DNA from: Flavobacteriales bacterium
Lineage (GTDB): Bacteria > Bacteroidota > Bacteroidia > NS11-12g > UBA9320
Reading direction: 5' to 3'
DNA length: 64,000 nucleotides
Assembly (NCBI GenBank): GCA_020635355.1
Contig: JACJZW010000001.1
Location: 310,001 to 374,000, forward strand
Shown: piece by piece, positions 46,214-54,939 of the stretch
How the letters are laid out: the number at the start of each line of letters is the position of its first letter
How positions within the stretch are numbered: position 1 is the first letter of the stretch
Program-made: the position numbers and the translations under genes
Notes under the pieces: generated by a model
The model's database searches: none
Told to the model about the DNA's origin: nothing
The model's input: the letters and a program-made list of their open reading frames with translations, nothing else

Positions 46214-46378
46214 GATGTTGGCAGGTCTTCTGACTTACCTCAGTGAGACGTCTTCCCGCTCCCCGTGGGAACAGTGACTGGAGATGGTCTCACCTCTGTT
46301 GAGGATTACAGCTGCGGGTACAGTTGAGGTCTTTCACCTCATTCCCGTTTTCATCCGCCTATTGGCAGAACCAACATC
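46214..46378 (-). promoter_or_regulatory. Cobalamin (B12) riboswitch
   Basis: On the minus strand P1 arms GATGTTGG (46371-46378 complement) and CCAACATC (46214-46221 complement) enclose a 165-nt domain. The canonical B12 box, AGTCAGAAGACCTGCC, is read from 46220-46235, and GTACCCGCAGCTGTAATCC from about 46303-46322. The conserved GGGAATGAGGTGAAA follows the upstream arm. It ends 54 nt before the BtuB-like start. Adenosylcobalamin binding would turn off the four-gene operon. Confidence 0.93.
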
Positions 46379-46535
46379 GGGGCAAAGGACATGAATTTCA
46401 GTTCAAAAATCCAAGACCAAAATTTGAACATTGGGTTAATAGTCTGAATGTGTCGGAGTTATGAATGTATACCCTCGTGATTGGCATAAGGCCACTGCTC
46501 AATGAATGGTCTTTGACTATCCCGGAAAGGTTGCT

Positions 46536-48038
46536 CTAATTCCGTACGATCCGATGGATCACCATACCCTTTCTTGCCGTTGAAATGTGCAGGGTGTAGA
46601 TGCCATGTGGCAACGCTTGAAGATCCCATGTTGATTGGTTTGACGGGGCCTGATACACAAGCTGACCGGAAAGGTTATAAACAGCAATGGAATTCACCGT
46701 ATCCTCACTTACTACGTGCAGTTTGCCGTGTGTTGGGTTGGGATAAACATATACAATGGTGTTGGCTAAGGTCGCGTGCTGAAGGACAATAACCTGTGAA
46801 AAATCGGTTTGGCCATCGAAATCAACTTGCTTTAACCTGTAATACACCCTGTTGGTCATTGAACCGGTTGATTGATTACGCTGATATTCCTTCAGACCCG
46901 CTTCAACTTCGGTGTCTGTAAAAAGGTAGCTGGTAATTCTGGAAGTTGACCCCATGCCCATAACCCGGCCAACGTCGTCAAAATGTAGTCCATCGAAACT
47001 CCGTTGGATCAGGAAGTGACTGTTATTGATTTCAGACGCTGTTTGCCATTCAAGTTTTACGGATCTCATGGGGTCCAGCCAATATCCGTTGAACGAAATC
47101 AACTCCACGGGCAAGGCCGAATTAGTGCTCCCCACGCCCAGATAGAAAGGATTGTTTGTAAAACTAATCTGACCGGATTGAAAATAGGGACCGCTGCCTG
47201 AAGCGGAAGAGGTTGAATTCGCGTTCCATTGTGTTGAGACGCCGCTTTCCCACGACGAAAGGTAGCTGTTGTTTCGATCAAATCCGGACTCCTCCTGGTC
47301 TGCATTCCACCCAACAGAAACATGAACATTACTCTGTGGTTGAGCCGCTTGAATGGTCCACGTTTCGGAAACAACATCGGTAGTAAGGTTATTGCTGTCC
47401 TTCTCCGGATTTTGATATACCAGCTGGCGAACACCCACCGTATACATGACGCCACCTCCATTGGAGATCAGCACCGGTAAATATGGGTTACGACCTATTG
47501 GAATACGAAGTTCATCAACACCCACCGTTGCCAGTACCCGTCCGGACGAATTTACGCGGATGTAACTGGAATCACTCCCGCCCGAAATTACCGTTGAACT
47601 GTCTAAGGTAAGATCGTGTGCGCCAAGAATCAGGAACCCACTGGACAGGATTAACGAATCGGAAATGGTGATGGCATCATCCAGAAGCAGACTATCATTA
47701 TTCGCAATTTCTAAATTGGGAAGCGGAATGCCGTTCATTTTTAGGCGAGCATTGGATCCGATAAAACAGATATTTCCTTGTCCGTTTAATTGGGTACCGG
47801 TATCCATTTGCAACGTACCCTCCAGGATAAGTTTGCCGGAATGGTTCAAAATTCCATTTTGCTCAACCGTGAGACTGTCTTGAATGGTCATGATTGCTCC
47901 GGACTGGATGGTGAGTTCATCGCCTTGAACCACTACCTGACCGTTGACGTCAGTTGCCAAAATGGTTAATAAAACGATGCCCAACAGGGAAACGCGTTTG
48001 GTTGGCATATGCATCCGATGGTTGATCAGCCTAACCAT
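46536..48038 (-). CDS. T9SS-exported repeat protein
   Basis: The 500-residue protein has a signal peptide (best from the internal ATG at 48011, MPTKRVSLLGIVLLTILATDVNGQ; the upstream ATG at 48038 directly follows the stop of the S74 gene). Residues about 30-160 are a beta-solenoid-like series of short repeats (DSLTVEQNGILNHSGKLILEGTLQM). A fibronectin-like part follows, then a T9SS sorting domain with YVYPNPTHGKL and a final IHRIVRN. Probably a surface structural protein. It is cotranscribed with the S74 gene. Confidence 0.8.
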   Translation of the reverse strand: MVRLINHRMHMPTKRVSLLGIVLLTILATDVNGQVVVQGDELTIQSGAIMTIQDSLTVEQNGILNHSGKLILEGTLQMDTGTQLNGQGNICFIGSNARLKMNGIPLPNLEIANNDSLLLDDAITISDSLILSSGFLILGAHDLTLDSSTVISGGSDSSYIRVNSSGRVLATVGVDELRIPIGRNPYLPVLISNGGGVMYTVGVRQLVYQNPEKDSNNLTTDVVSETWTIQAAQPQSNVHVSVGWNADQEESGFDRNNSYLSSWESGVSTQWNANSTSSASGSGPYFQSGQISFTNNPFYLGVGSTNSALPVELISFNGYWLDPMRSVKLEWQTASEINNSHFLIQRSFDGLHFDDVGRVMGMGSTSRITSYLFTDTEVEAGLKEYQRNQSTGSMTNRVYYRLKQVDFDGQTDFSQVIVLQHATLANTIVYVYPNPTHGKLHVVSEDTVNSIAVYNLSGQLVYQAPSNQSTWDLQALPHGIYTLHISTARKGMVIHRIVRN

Positions 48039-51000
48039 TTACTTGGAAGATGTGTGGTGTTCAAGATAAATCAACCGGGCTTCCAGTGCCTGTAGCCGCT
48101 CGTTTTGAGAGACTTCAACAGATTGTTGCGCTTCGATAATCTGTTGCTGTTCTTGAATGGCTCTAACCAAAACAGGAACTAACTCAGCGTAGTTTACACC
48201 CCGGGTTCCCAAGCTATCTTCGGCCATATGCACGACCTCCGGAATTACCTGCTCTAACTCTTGAGCGATAAACCCAAGTTTGGTTTTTCCTAAACTATCT
48301 TGCTTCCAGTTGTAGCTAACAGAACGAATCTGCATAACCTCTTCCAAACCATACGACACGTTGGAAATGTTCGTCTTCAAACGCCTGTCTGACGTTTGAA
48401 TGGTGCCGTTGTTGGCATAAATCACCTTCCACCGATTGGTAGATGACCCTAGCGTATATGTTGCTGTTGCACCGGGAAGAACATCACCATTAAATTGAAG
48501 TTCGGCATTGTCAAACTCACCATAAATTAATGGTGAAGAGGTATTGGTGTTGGCTATGTAGAGCTTATTGGATGATGTTTCGTTACCACCGGCATACCGT
48601 CCGATGAAAACGTTTCCGGAGCCAAGGTTGCCATATCCGGCATATTGACCAATGAAGGTGTTTTGGCTACCATTCTCATTACTGTAACCTGCTGAGTTTC
48701 CAACAAAAACGTTGTGTGAACCCGATTGCAGACTGTATCCGGCATATGCGCCGAATGCCCCATTAAATTGTCCCGTTGTTGCCGCCTGTAGTGCATTTAA
48801 ACCAAAAGCAGTATTGTTATTTGCTGTTGTATTCGATTTTAAAGCATTTGCACCAAAAGCCGTAAGCCCTTGACCGCTTGTTATCGAATCTCCCGCATTC
48901 TGGCCTATCACGGTGTTATCGGATGAAGGTTCAATCCTGTTGCCCACCATAATCCATTTCTCGCTGCCTGCGATGTTGAAGCGGATTTTGTCTTCGTCTG
49001 CGTTTTTTTCCAATAAGATTTTTGTGTCCCCGTCTGCGTCTGTTATCGAATCTAAAAATCCTACAAATGGAGTAGTCCAGCCTATAGTGCCGGTCCCATT
49101 CGTGTATAAGACTTGACCACTATTGCCATCTACGGTTGGAAGTTGATAAGCATTATTGATATCTAAGGTTCCGTTTACTCGAACCAAGTCATTGTCAAAT
49201 TCACCATATATGAGCGGATTTGAAGAGTTGGAGTTTTCGATGTACAGCTTATTTGACCCAGACTCGTTGTATCCTGCTCTGTTACCTAGAAATACATTTG
49301 AAGAGCCTTTGTTGTTGTATCCTGCACCTTGACCAACAAGCACGTTATAAGAGCCTCTTGCCTTACGGCCTGCAGAGGCTCCAAGAAAGACATTAGCCGA
49401 ACCATTGTATATGGTGTCACCGTACCCTGCACCGCTTCCCAATGCAGTATTGTATGTGCCGGTTGTTCGATACAGGCTAGTTGCACCGATAGCAGTATTG
49501 TGTTCTGTTTCGCCTGCTTCATACAAGGCACTGCTACCTACAACCACATTTTGTACAGCTTGTCCTGAACCGTTATATGCTGCATTTGAACCAATCACAA
49601 CAGTATTCACGGCATCCGAATCTAAATTTCCACCAGCATTCCTTCCAAAGATGACCATGCTTAGAGGTGTTTCTATTCTAATCGGGTGCATCACCCAATC
49701 TCCGTGAACCGGAAACGAAAAGCGGATTTTGTCTTCGTCGGTAGTTGCTTCTACCTTTATTTTGGTGTCTCCATCCGCATCGGAAAGCGAGTCGATAGCA
49801 CCGTTGGACTTATCAACCCATGAAACCACCCCGGCACCATCGGTGATTAATACTTGACCACTATCGCCGTCAACAGTTGGTAACTGATATGCGTTATTAA
49901 TATCCAATGATCCATTGATTCTTAGTAGATTATTGTCAAACTCTCCATAGATTAAAGGATTGGCTGTATCCGAATTGGCTATATAGAGCTTATTTGAACC
50001 TGTTTCGTTAAAGCCGGCTTGGTTCCCTAAGAATATATTGTTAGAACCCGTTGTTAATGAGTTCCCGGAGTAATAACCCAGTATCGTGTTGTTAGTTCCT
50101 GATGTTACACTTTCTCCGGCATCTAACCCAATCATAATATTTGATGAGTTTGGGACTAATCGTCCCTCGGCCATATGCCATCGCTCTGTACCACCCAAAA
50201 CAAACCTGATTTTATCTTCGTCTGTATTTGCTTCAACTTGGATTTTGGTATCCGCATCGGCATCCGAAATAAAATCTGATGGACCTCCTGAATTATCAAC
50301 CCATGAAACACTTCCTGCACCATCCGTAATTAAAACCTGTCCGCTATCACCATCGACTGTTGGAAATTGATAGGCATTATTTATATCCAACGTGCCATTT
50401 ACTCTAAGTAGCGAACTGTCAAACGCGCCATAAATCAGCGGGCTTGACGTATCCGAATTTGCTATGTAGAGTTTATTCGAACCCGTTTCGTTGTATCCGG
50501 CATGGTACCCAAGCATGATGTTGTTTGAACCAGTTGCATTAAATCCGGCTCTACTACCCAGTAATACACTATTTGACCCCGAGGCATTATAGCCCGTATA
50601 TGAGCCAACCATGACATTGCTGCTGCCCAGCGCATTCAGGCCTGAGCTTGCGCCATAAAAGCTATTCAATCCTCCGGAAAATCCGGTTGCACCTCTTCCT
50701 GCTTGTGAACCTACAGCTGTATTATTGTTTCCTGTAGATCGTCCTAATGCCGAGGAGCCCACAGCTACCGAGTGCTCTATTTCGCCACCAGTCTGTAAGG
50801 CTGATGAGCCAATAGCTATAACAGAGGATGTTTCATCGGTTAGATTGTATCCTGCACTATTACCAATGGTTATGGTGTTAGATTCATCACCAGTAAGGCT
50901 ATAACCGGCATCATGTCCAATGCTGATGCGATGGCGTAATGGCGTAATTAAATTAGTAGAAGAGAATGTCCAGGTTTGAGGATTAGACCCATATGGAATT

Positions 51001-51482
51001 ATGAGATTTATTAAGTCTTCATCCGGATTTGATTCTACTTCAACTCTGGTGTCACCATCAAAGTCGGAAAGCACACGTGTATCATGAATACCTGACCATG
51101 ATGTTCCATTGTACACAAAACTTGCTGAAGAATTATCCTGAATGGTAAACCCACCAAACGTTGCTGATTCATTGTCCAGATTAATAATTTGCAACATCTG
51201 TCCGGCTTTGGGTGTGCCGGATAGGCTGATAGAATTGGTCTGACTTGCTGAATCAATATTTATAATCAGCAATCCAACATTGTTCCCAATGCTTATGGTG
51301 TCTGCCGCTGTTGTGGAATATGGTTTAACAATTAAGGTGCTGTCGGTTTGAATTGCACCTGCAACATGCAATCTAGCGTCAGGATCGGTTGTTCCAATTC
51401 CTACGTTTTGTGCCTGTGAAAAAACGGGGAATACCATCAGAAAGAGTACAGTAAAACAAGTTGTGATTGGGCGAAATCTCAT
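48039..51482 (-). CDS. Repetitive tail-fibre-like adhesin with S74 chaperone domain
   Basis: From ATG 51482 the protein has 1147 residues with signal peptide MRFRPITTCFTVLFLMVFPVFSQA. Four large repeat units of about 170-280 residues begin with SDADGDTKI(K/Q)VE and DEDKIRF, then short YadA-head-like repeats GSNNIMLGYHAGYNETGSNKLYIANS. Each of the first three ends with VNGTLDINNAYQLPTVDGDSGQV. The C-terminal 120 residues are an intramolecular chaperone S74 domain (SDRRLKTNIS) followed by a coiled coil of about 40 residues. It is exported, likely trimeric and self-processed. The surrounding genes are not phage genes. Confidence 0.86.
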   Translation of the reverse strand: MRFRPITTCFTVLFLMVFPVFSQAQNVGIGTTDPDARLHVAGAIQTDSTLIVKPYSTTAADTISIGNNVGLLIINIDSASQTNSISLSGTPKAGQMLQIINLDNESATFGGFTIQDNSSASFVYNGTSWSGIHDTRVLSDFDGDTRVEVESNPDEDLINLIIPYGSNPQTWTFSSTNLITPLRHRISIGHDAGYSLTGDESNTITIGNSAGYNLTDETSSVIAIGSSALQTGGEIEHSVAVGSSALGRSTGNNNTAVGSQAGRGATGFSGGLNSFYGASSGLNALGSSNVMVGSYTGYNASGSNSVLLGSRAGFNATGSNNIMLGYHAGYNETGSNKLYIANSDTSSPLIYGAFDSSLLRVNGTLDINNAYQFPTVDGDSGQVLITDGAGSVSWVDNSGGPSDFISDADADTKIQVEANTDEDKIRFVLGGTERWHMAEGRLVPNSSNIMIGLDAGESVTSGTNNTILGYYSGNSLTTGSNNIFLGNQAGFNETGSNKLYIANSDTANPLIYGEFDNNLLRINGSLDINNAYQLPTVDGDSGQVLITDGAGVVSWVDKSNGAIDSLSDADGDTKIKVEATTDEDKIRFSFPVHGDWVMHPIRIETPLSMVIFGRNAGGNLDSDAVNTVVIGSNAAYNGSGQAVQNVVVGSSALYEAGETEHNTAIGATSLYRTTGTYNTALGSGAGYGDTIYNGSANVFLGASAGRKARGSYNVLVGQGAGYNNKGSSNVFLGNRAGYNESGSNKLYIENSNSSNPLIYGEFDNDLVRVNGTLDINNAYQLPTVDGNSGQVLYTNGTGTIGWTTPFVGFLDSITDADGDTKILLEKNADEDKIRFNIAGSEKWIMVGNRIEPSSDNTVIGQNAGDSITSGQGLTAFGANALKSNTTANNNTAFGLNALQAATTGQFNGAFGAYAGYSLQSGSHNVFVGNSAGYSNENGSQNTFIGQYAGYGNLGSGNVFIGRYAGGNETSSNKLYIANTNTSSPLIYGEFDNAELQFNGDVLPGATATYTLGSSTNRWKVIYANNGTIQTSDRRLKTNISNVSYGLEEVMQIRSVSYNWKQDSLGKTKLGFIAQELEQVIPEVVHMAEDSLGTRGVNYAELVPVLVRAIQEQQQIIEAQQSVEVSQNERLQALEARLIYLEHHTSSK

Positions 51483-51531
51483 TGCTCGATGATTTTGGAG
51501 CAAAAAAATCCATCGGCAAAGCCAAACCCGA

Positions 51532-51543
51532 TAACATATGTTA
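51532..51543. promoter_or_regulatory. 12-bp perfect palindrome TAACATATGTTA
   Basis: Lies about 50 nt upstream of the S74-gene ATG at 51482 and just downstream of the crp-like gene. The core AACATATGTT is identical to that at 29943-29954. A Crp/Fnr-type dimer could use such a site; this is inference. Confidence 0.4.
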
Positions 51544-51594
51544 ATTTCTCACCAAGTGAAAATTATGGTACAAGACGACCTTCTGATTAGTTGG

Positions 51595-52179
51595 TTAGCT
51601 CTTTACTTCGCTTACGCGCTTGCGAATTCGGGATAGAGAGACGGTGGTGACACCTATGTACGATGCCAGATATTTTTGCGGAACGCGTTGAACCAGTTTA
51701 GGTGATTCTTCCAACATCTTGATGTAGCGCTCCTCAGGTGTGAGCAGGGTAAAAAAGCGAACCCGATCAGCCGCTTCCAAAAAGGCATCAGCCAGACCTT
51801 CACTGTACAAACTCATAAGCCGAGGATAGTTTGCTGTTAGTTTTTGGAACTTCCTAATATCAATTAAGATCACCTTACATTCCTCAACCGCTTCCATGTA
51901 TTCCGTAGAGACTTTATTCTCCAGAAAACTAGCGGTACAACTTGAGAAGTCTCCTTCAGAGGCCAGCCTGGTGGTACGTTCCTCTCCGCTTGAACTCACT
52001 TCGTAGGTTCGTATTATTCCGGACCTAATCGCGATGATATACGGATACCTTTCGTCAACAGAGGCAATTCGTTGACCTTTAGAGAAGGTGTGAAGGGTTG
52101 ATATCCGCTGTAATTTGACCAGATCCACAACATGAAGATGCTTAAACAACTTAAAAAATTGAAAAATGGCGTTGAGCAT
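51595..52179 (-). CDS. Crp/Fnr-family transcriptional regulator
   Basis: The 194-residue protein has an N-terminal cyclic-nucleotide-binding-type jelly roll (about 15-125; FSKGQRIASVDERYPYIIAIRSGIIRTYEV) and a C-terminal helix-turn-helix (KYLASYIGVTTVSLSRIRKRV). There are no Fe-S Cys and the cAMP pocket residues are not recognisable, so the effector is unknown. It stands before the S74 and T9SS genes on the same strand, with a 112-bp gap containing the 51532 palindrome. It may regulate them or itself. Confidence 0.85.
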   Translation of the reverse strand: MLNAIFQFFKLFKHLHVVDLVKLQRISTLHTFSKGQRIASVDERYPYIIAIRSGIIRTYEVSSSGEERTTRLASEGDFSSCTASFLENKVSTEYMEAVEECKVILIDIRKFQKLTANYPRLMSLYSEGLADAFLEAADRVRFFTLLTPEERYIKMLEESPKLVQRVPQKYLASYIGVTTVSLSRIRKRVSEVKS

Positions 52180-52411
52180 CGGTGTTGGTTAAAAGGATGG
52201 CAATTCAATGCGAATATAACCATCCCATTGGGCAGAATTAACCTGGTTGTCGTCAGATTGACTTCGCTCAAGGGAATACTATCCATCAAGGTTGCTCTCA
52301 TGCAGGCACCTTTCTTGCAACGGCTGATGTAGCCGTCCTGTGAGTTGGATGTGAACGTAGCGGTAAACAACTGATCAATGGGTGAAGTTCTCATTCTCTG
52401 ATCGATGAAAG

Positions 52412-52419
52412 TATATTTG
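52412..52419 (+). promoter_or_regulatory. TAnnTTTG -7 box for efp
   Basis: TATATTTG ends 16 nt before the efp ATG at 52436. Confidence 0.6.
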
Positions 52420-52435
52420 CGCCAATTACAATTAC

Positions 52436-52999
52436 ATGGCAACAACACAAGATCTTTCAAGAGGTATATTCATTCGACACATGGGGCAACTTTGTCGCGT
52501 GGTGGACTACAAACACACCATGCCCGGAAAAGGTGGTGCATTTTATCAGGTAAAAATGAAAAATGCGGTGACCGGCAAATCCATGGATCATCGGTTTCGA
52601 TCGGGTGAAAACATCGACGTGGTTCGGGTAGATGAAAAGGAGATGCAATTCCTCTATAAAGATGGCGACAATCTGGTTCTGATGGACACCGAATCGTACG
52701 AACAGATTCAAATTCCGGAAGACCTCGTGGGTGATTCCATGAAATTTGTGAAAGAAGAGATGATGTTGACCGTGTACCTGGACGGCGGCAATGCCATCAT
52801 GGCCGATGCTCCCTCCCACGTTGTGTTGGAAATCACCTATTCGGAACCCGGTGTGAAAGGCGATACGGCCAACAATCCGTTAAAACCAGCCACCATGGAA
52901 ACTGGCGCCATTGTAAACGTTCCGCTCTTTGTTGAGCAAGGCGAACGCATCAAGGTGGACACCCGTACCGGCGAGTACGTGGAACGAGCGAAGGACTGA
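52436..52999 (+). CDS. efp: Translation elongation factor P
   Basis: EF-P relieves ribosome stalling at polyproline. The 187-residue protein has the three beta-barrel domains. The loop is KHTMPGKGGAF, with Lys32 at the position modified in other species. The oligonucleotide-binding end reads ATMETGAIVNVPLFVEQGERIKVDTRTGEYVERAKD. Length is normal. It is followed by a repeat-rich spacer. Confidence 0.96.
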   Translation: MATTQDLSRGIFIRHMGQLCRVVDYKHTMPGKGGAFYQVKMKNAVTGKSMDHRFRSGENIDVVRVDEKEMQFLYKDGDNLVLMDTESYEQIQIPEDLVGDSMKFVKEEMMLTVYLDGGNAIMADAPSHVVLEITYSEPGVKGDTANNPLKPATMETGAIVNVPLFVEQGERIKVDTRTGEYVERAKD

Positions 53000-53402
53000 T
53001 TTTGGATTCGGGATTCGGGATTCGGGATTTGGGATTCGGGATGCTAGATGATGGATTTTGGATTTTGGATTTTGGATGCTGAAATAGCTAACCATTCATC
53101 CTCACGCCTTCACGCCCTCACGTCCTTTCTACCAGAGTTGTAAAACATGCCCCAATAGCACGATGAGTACTACTATCATATAGGAATTGGACTACGAAGT
53201 ACGGAGTACGGATTCGGGCCTGCCTGCTGGTCGTCTGCGCTAAAGCTTTTGCGACAGCGTAAACGAAGTGGAGGTAAGATGCGGGATTCGGAATTCGGGA
53301 TTCGGGATGTTTGATGCTAGATGATGGTTTTTGGATTTTGGATGCTGAAATAGTTCACCTTTCAATCTCACGACCTTTCACCCTTTCATCCTCACGCCCT
53401 TT
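53000..53402. other. Repeat-rich spacer with a partial tandem duplication
   Basis: About 403 bp without an intact gene. It contains ATTCGGGATTCGGG and GGATTTTGGATTTTGG repeats (53005-53080 and 53283-53345), a copy of the downstream gene's 3' end (53129-53179) and the segment 53217-53276, with CTGCCTGCTGGTCGTCTGCG. Confidence 0.7.
53129..53179 (-). pseudogene. Truncated copy of the 3' end of the lipoprotein gene at 53403
   Basis: The last 17 codons (MIVVLIVLLGHVLQLW then TAG) match the C-terminus of the 178-residue protein, VVLIVLLGHILGLW. The flanking downstream spacer, with CTTTCTACCAGAGT and CTGAAATAG, is also duplicated. No upstream coding part remains, so it looks like a remnant of a tandem duplication. 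Confidence 0.65.
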
Positions 53403-53939
53403 CTACCAGAGTCCCAAAATGTGTCCCAAAAGCACAATAAGCACCACCAGGATAAAGATTCCATACAGGTCACCAAGTGCCTTTTGAAGCAGGGTAAGCA
53501 CAAGAATTACCAACAAAACCACCAAGATCCAATAGAGCAAATCCGATGAGGAATCGGTTTTTGATGTTGGTTTTGATTTGATTTTTTGAACCACTCGCTT
53601 CTGTACTTTTTTAGCTAATCGTTTGAAGACAAATTGGTCAGCTATTGCAAGCGTATTCTTCGTTTGCTGGGCCGCAGTTTTGCTTTGTTGTTGCTCGATG
53701 GGCAAGGTCTTGATGGGTTCGCTCACCTCGGGGGTTGTGGTCTGATTCTCCCAACTATCCACTGCTTTTACAGCCATCACCGGCGTTTCGATGCGCTCTT
53801 GTTTCTTGATAACCGGTGCCTCCTGTTTTTTGGCATCCGCTGCATGCCACCTGAATACCGTACGATTGCCGTATCGGCGATTGGAACAGGAAGATAGCAG
53901 CAAAATGGCGGTGAGAAACAGGACAACTTTTAATCGCAT
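53403..53939 (-). CDS. Small lipoprotein with two C-terminal membrane helices
   Basis: The 178-residue protein has a lipoprotein signal (LLLSSC), a Lys/Gln/Thr-rich middle (about 30-120) with KKVQKRVVQKIK, and two hydrophobic segments (about 133-153 and 158-176) ending HILGLW. It resembles uncharacterised Bacteroidota proteins. A partial duplicate lies just downstream at 53129. It is divergent from the agmatinase gene at 54025. Confidence 0.65.
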   Translation of the reverse strand: MRLKVVLFLTAILLLSSCSNRRYGNRTVFRWHAADAKKQEAPVIKKQERIETPVMAVKAVDSWENQTTTPEVSEPIKTLPIEQQQSKTAAQQTKNTLAIADQFVFKRLAKKVQKRVVQKIKSKPTSKTDSSSDLLYWILVVLLVILVLTLLQKALGDLYGIFILVVLIVLLGHILGLW

Positions 53940-54001
53940 AGCATCAAAATTTTTTATGTGGGATAACCGGGTAAGTGGTCGGCAAAATGCATTCGCCCGC
54001 C

Positions 54002-54009
54002 TACCTTTG
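54002..54009 (+). promoter_or_regulatory. TAnnTTTG -7 box for the ureohydrolase gene
   Basis: TACCTTTG ends 15 nt before the ATG at 54025. It argues against the longer open frame that begins inside the opposite-strand gene. Confidence 0.6.
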
Positions 54010-54024
54010 CCTCAAAAATACACC

Positions 54025-54927
54025 ATGAAGTTTTACGATTCAGAGAAGAATTTTCTGGGAATCACAGAGGAAGATCTTCAAGCATATGAGACCAGTAAAG
54101 TGGTGCTTCAATTACTGCCGTATGAACACACGTCTTCCTACCTCAGCGGCTCGGATAAAGGCCCAAAGGCCATTCTAAACGCCTCCCATTTTGTTGAATT
54201 CTATGATGAAGAACTGGATCAGGAAACCTATTCCAAGTTAGGAATTGCCACGCAAAAGGAACTAAAGTTTGGTGATCGGGTTGATGCCGATGCCGTTGAA
54301 TTAATCCGTCAAAACACCCGTAAGCACCTGGATAACGGAAAATTTGTGATGTCGTTTGGTGCTGAACATACGGTTACGTATGGTCTGTTCAAGGCGTTTC
54401 ATGAATTGAATCCCAATGTATCTATTCTCCAAATCGATGCCCACAGCGACCTGCGAATCGCCTATCAGGGAAACCCCTATTCGCACGCCAGCGTGATGGC
54501 CCGGATTCACGAGCTAAATGTTCAAATTGCCCAGGTTGGCATACGCGCCCAATGCATCGAGGAATCGCAACTCATTAAAGCCAATCCCAATATCCAAACG
54601 CATTATGCCCATCAATTGAAGGATTCAGGGGAATACATCAATCGCATTTTGGAACATCTAACAGACGAGGTGTACATCACCATTGATGCCGATGGACTGG
54701 ATCCCAGCATCGTGCCGGCTGTTGGAACCGCTGAACCCGGTGGCATGCTGTGGTATCAAACTCTGGACTTACTCCATGCCGTTTGCACCCGAAAGAAAAT
54801 CGTGGGCTTCGACATTGTGGAGTGTGCACCCATCAAGGGACAAATCCGATCGGAATACCTGTTGGCCCAGCTCGCCTACAAGGTTTTGGGGTATTGTAGT
54901 TTGAATCCCGTTAATTTTGCCGGATAA
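54025..54927 (+). CDS. Agmatinase/arginase family ureohydrolase
   Basis: The 300-residue protein has the two-manganese site: SFGAEHTVTYG (usually GGEHS), QIDAHSDLR with DAHxD, and TIDADGLDPSIVPAVGTAEPGG. Length is typical for agmatinase (SpeB). Other members act on formiminoglutamate or guanidinobutyrate, and the GAEH variation leaves the substrate open. The start is ATG 54025 because a -7 box lies 15 nt upstream. The cysteine desulfurase gene follows 12 bp later. Confidence 0.86.
   Translation: MKFYDSEKNFLGITEEDLQAYETSKVVLQLLPYEHTSSYLSGSDKGPKAILNASHFVEFYDEELDQETYSKLGIATQKELKFGDRVDADAVELIRQNTRKHLDNGKFVMSFGAEHTVTYGLFKAFHELNPNVSILQIDAHSDLRIAYQGNPYSHASVMARIHELNVQIAQVGIRAQCIEESQLIKANPNIQTHYAHQLKDSGEYINRILEHLTDEVYITIDADGLDPSIVPAVGTAEPGGMLWYQTLDLLHAVCTRKKIVGFDIVECAPIKGQIRSEYLLAQLAYKVLGYCSLNPVNFAG
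54912..54919 (+). promoter_or_regulatory. TAnnTTTG -7 box for the cysteine desulfurase gene
   Basis: TAATTTTG, 20 nt before the ATG at 54940, lies within the last codons of the ureohydrolase gene. Confidence 0.45.
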
Positions 54928-54939
54928 TCGTTCGTGCCG

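Noticed and set aside
48039..51482. Prophage tail-fibre gene
   Set aside because: Signal peptide, T9SS neighbour and no other phage gene; S74 domains also occur on cellular surface proteins.
53791..54024. N-terminal extension of the ureohydrolase ORF
   Set aside because: The extension runs through the opposite-strand lipoprotein gene and past the -7 box; a normal family N-terminus starts at 54025.
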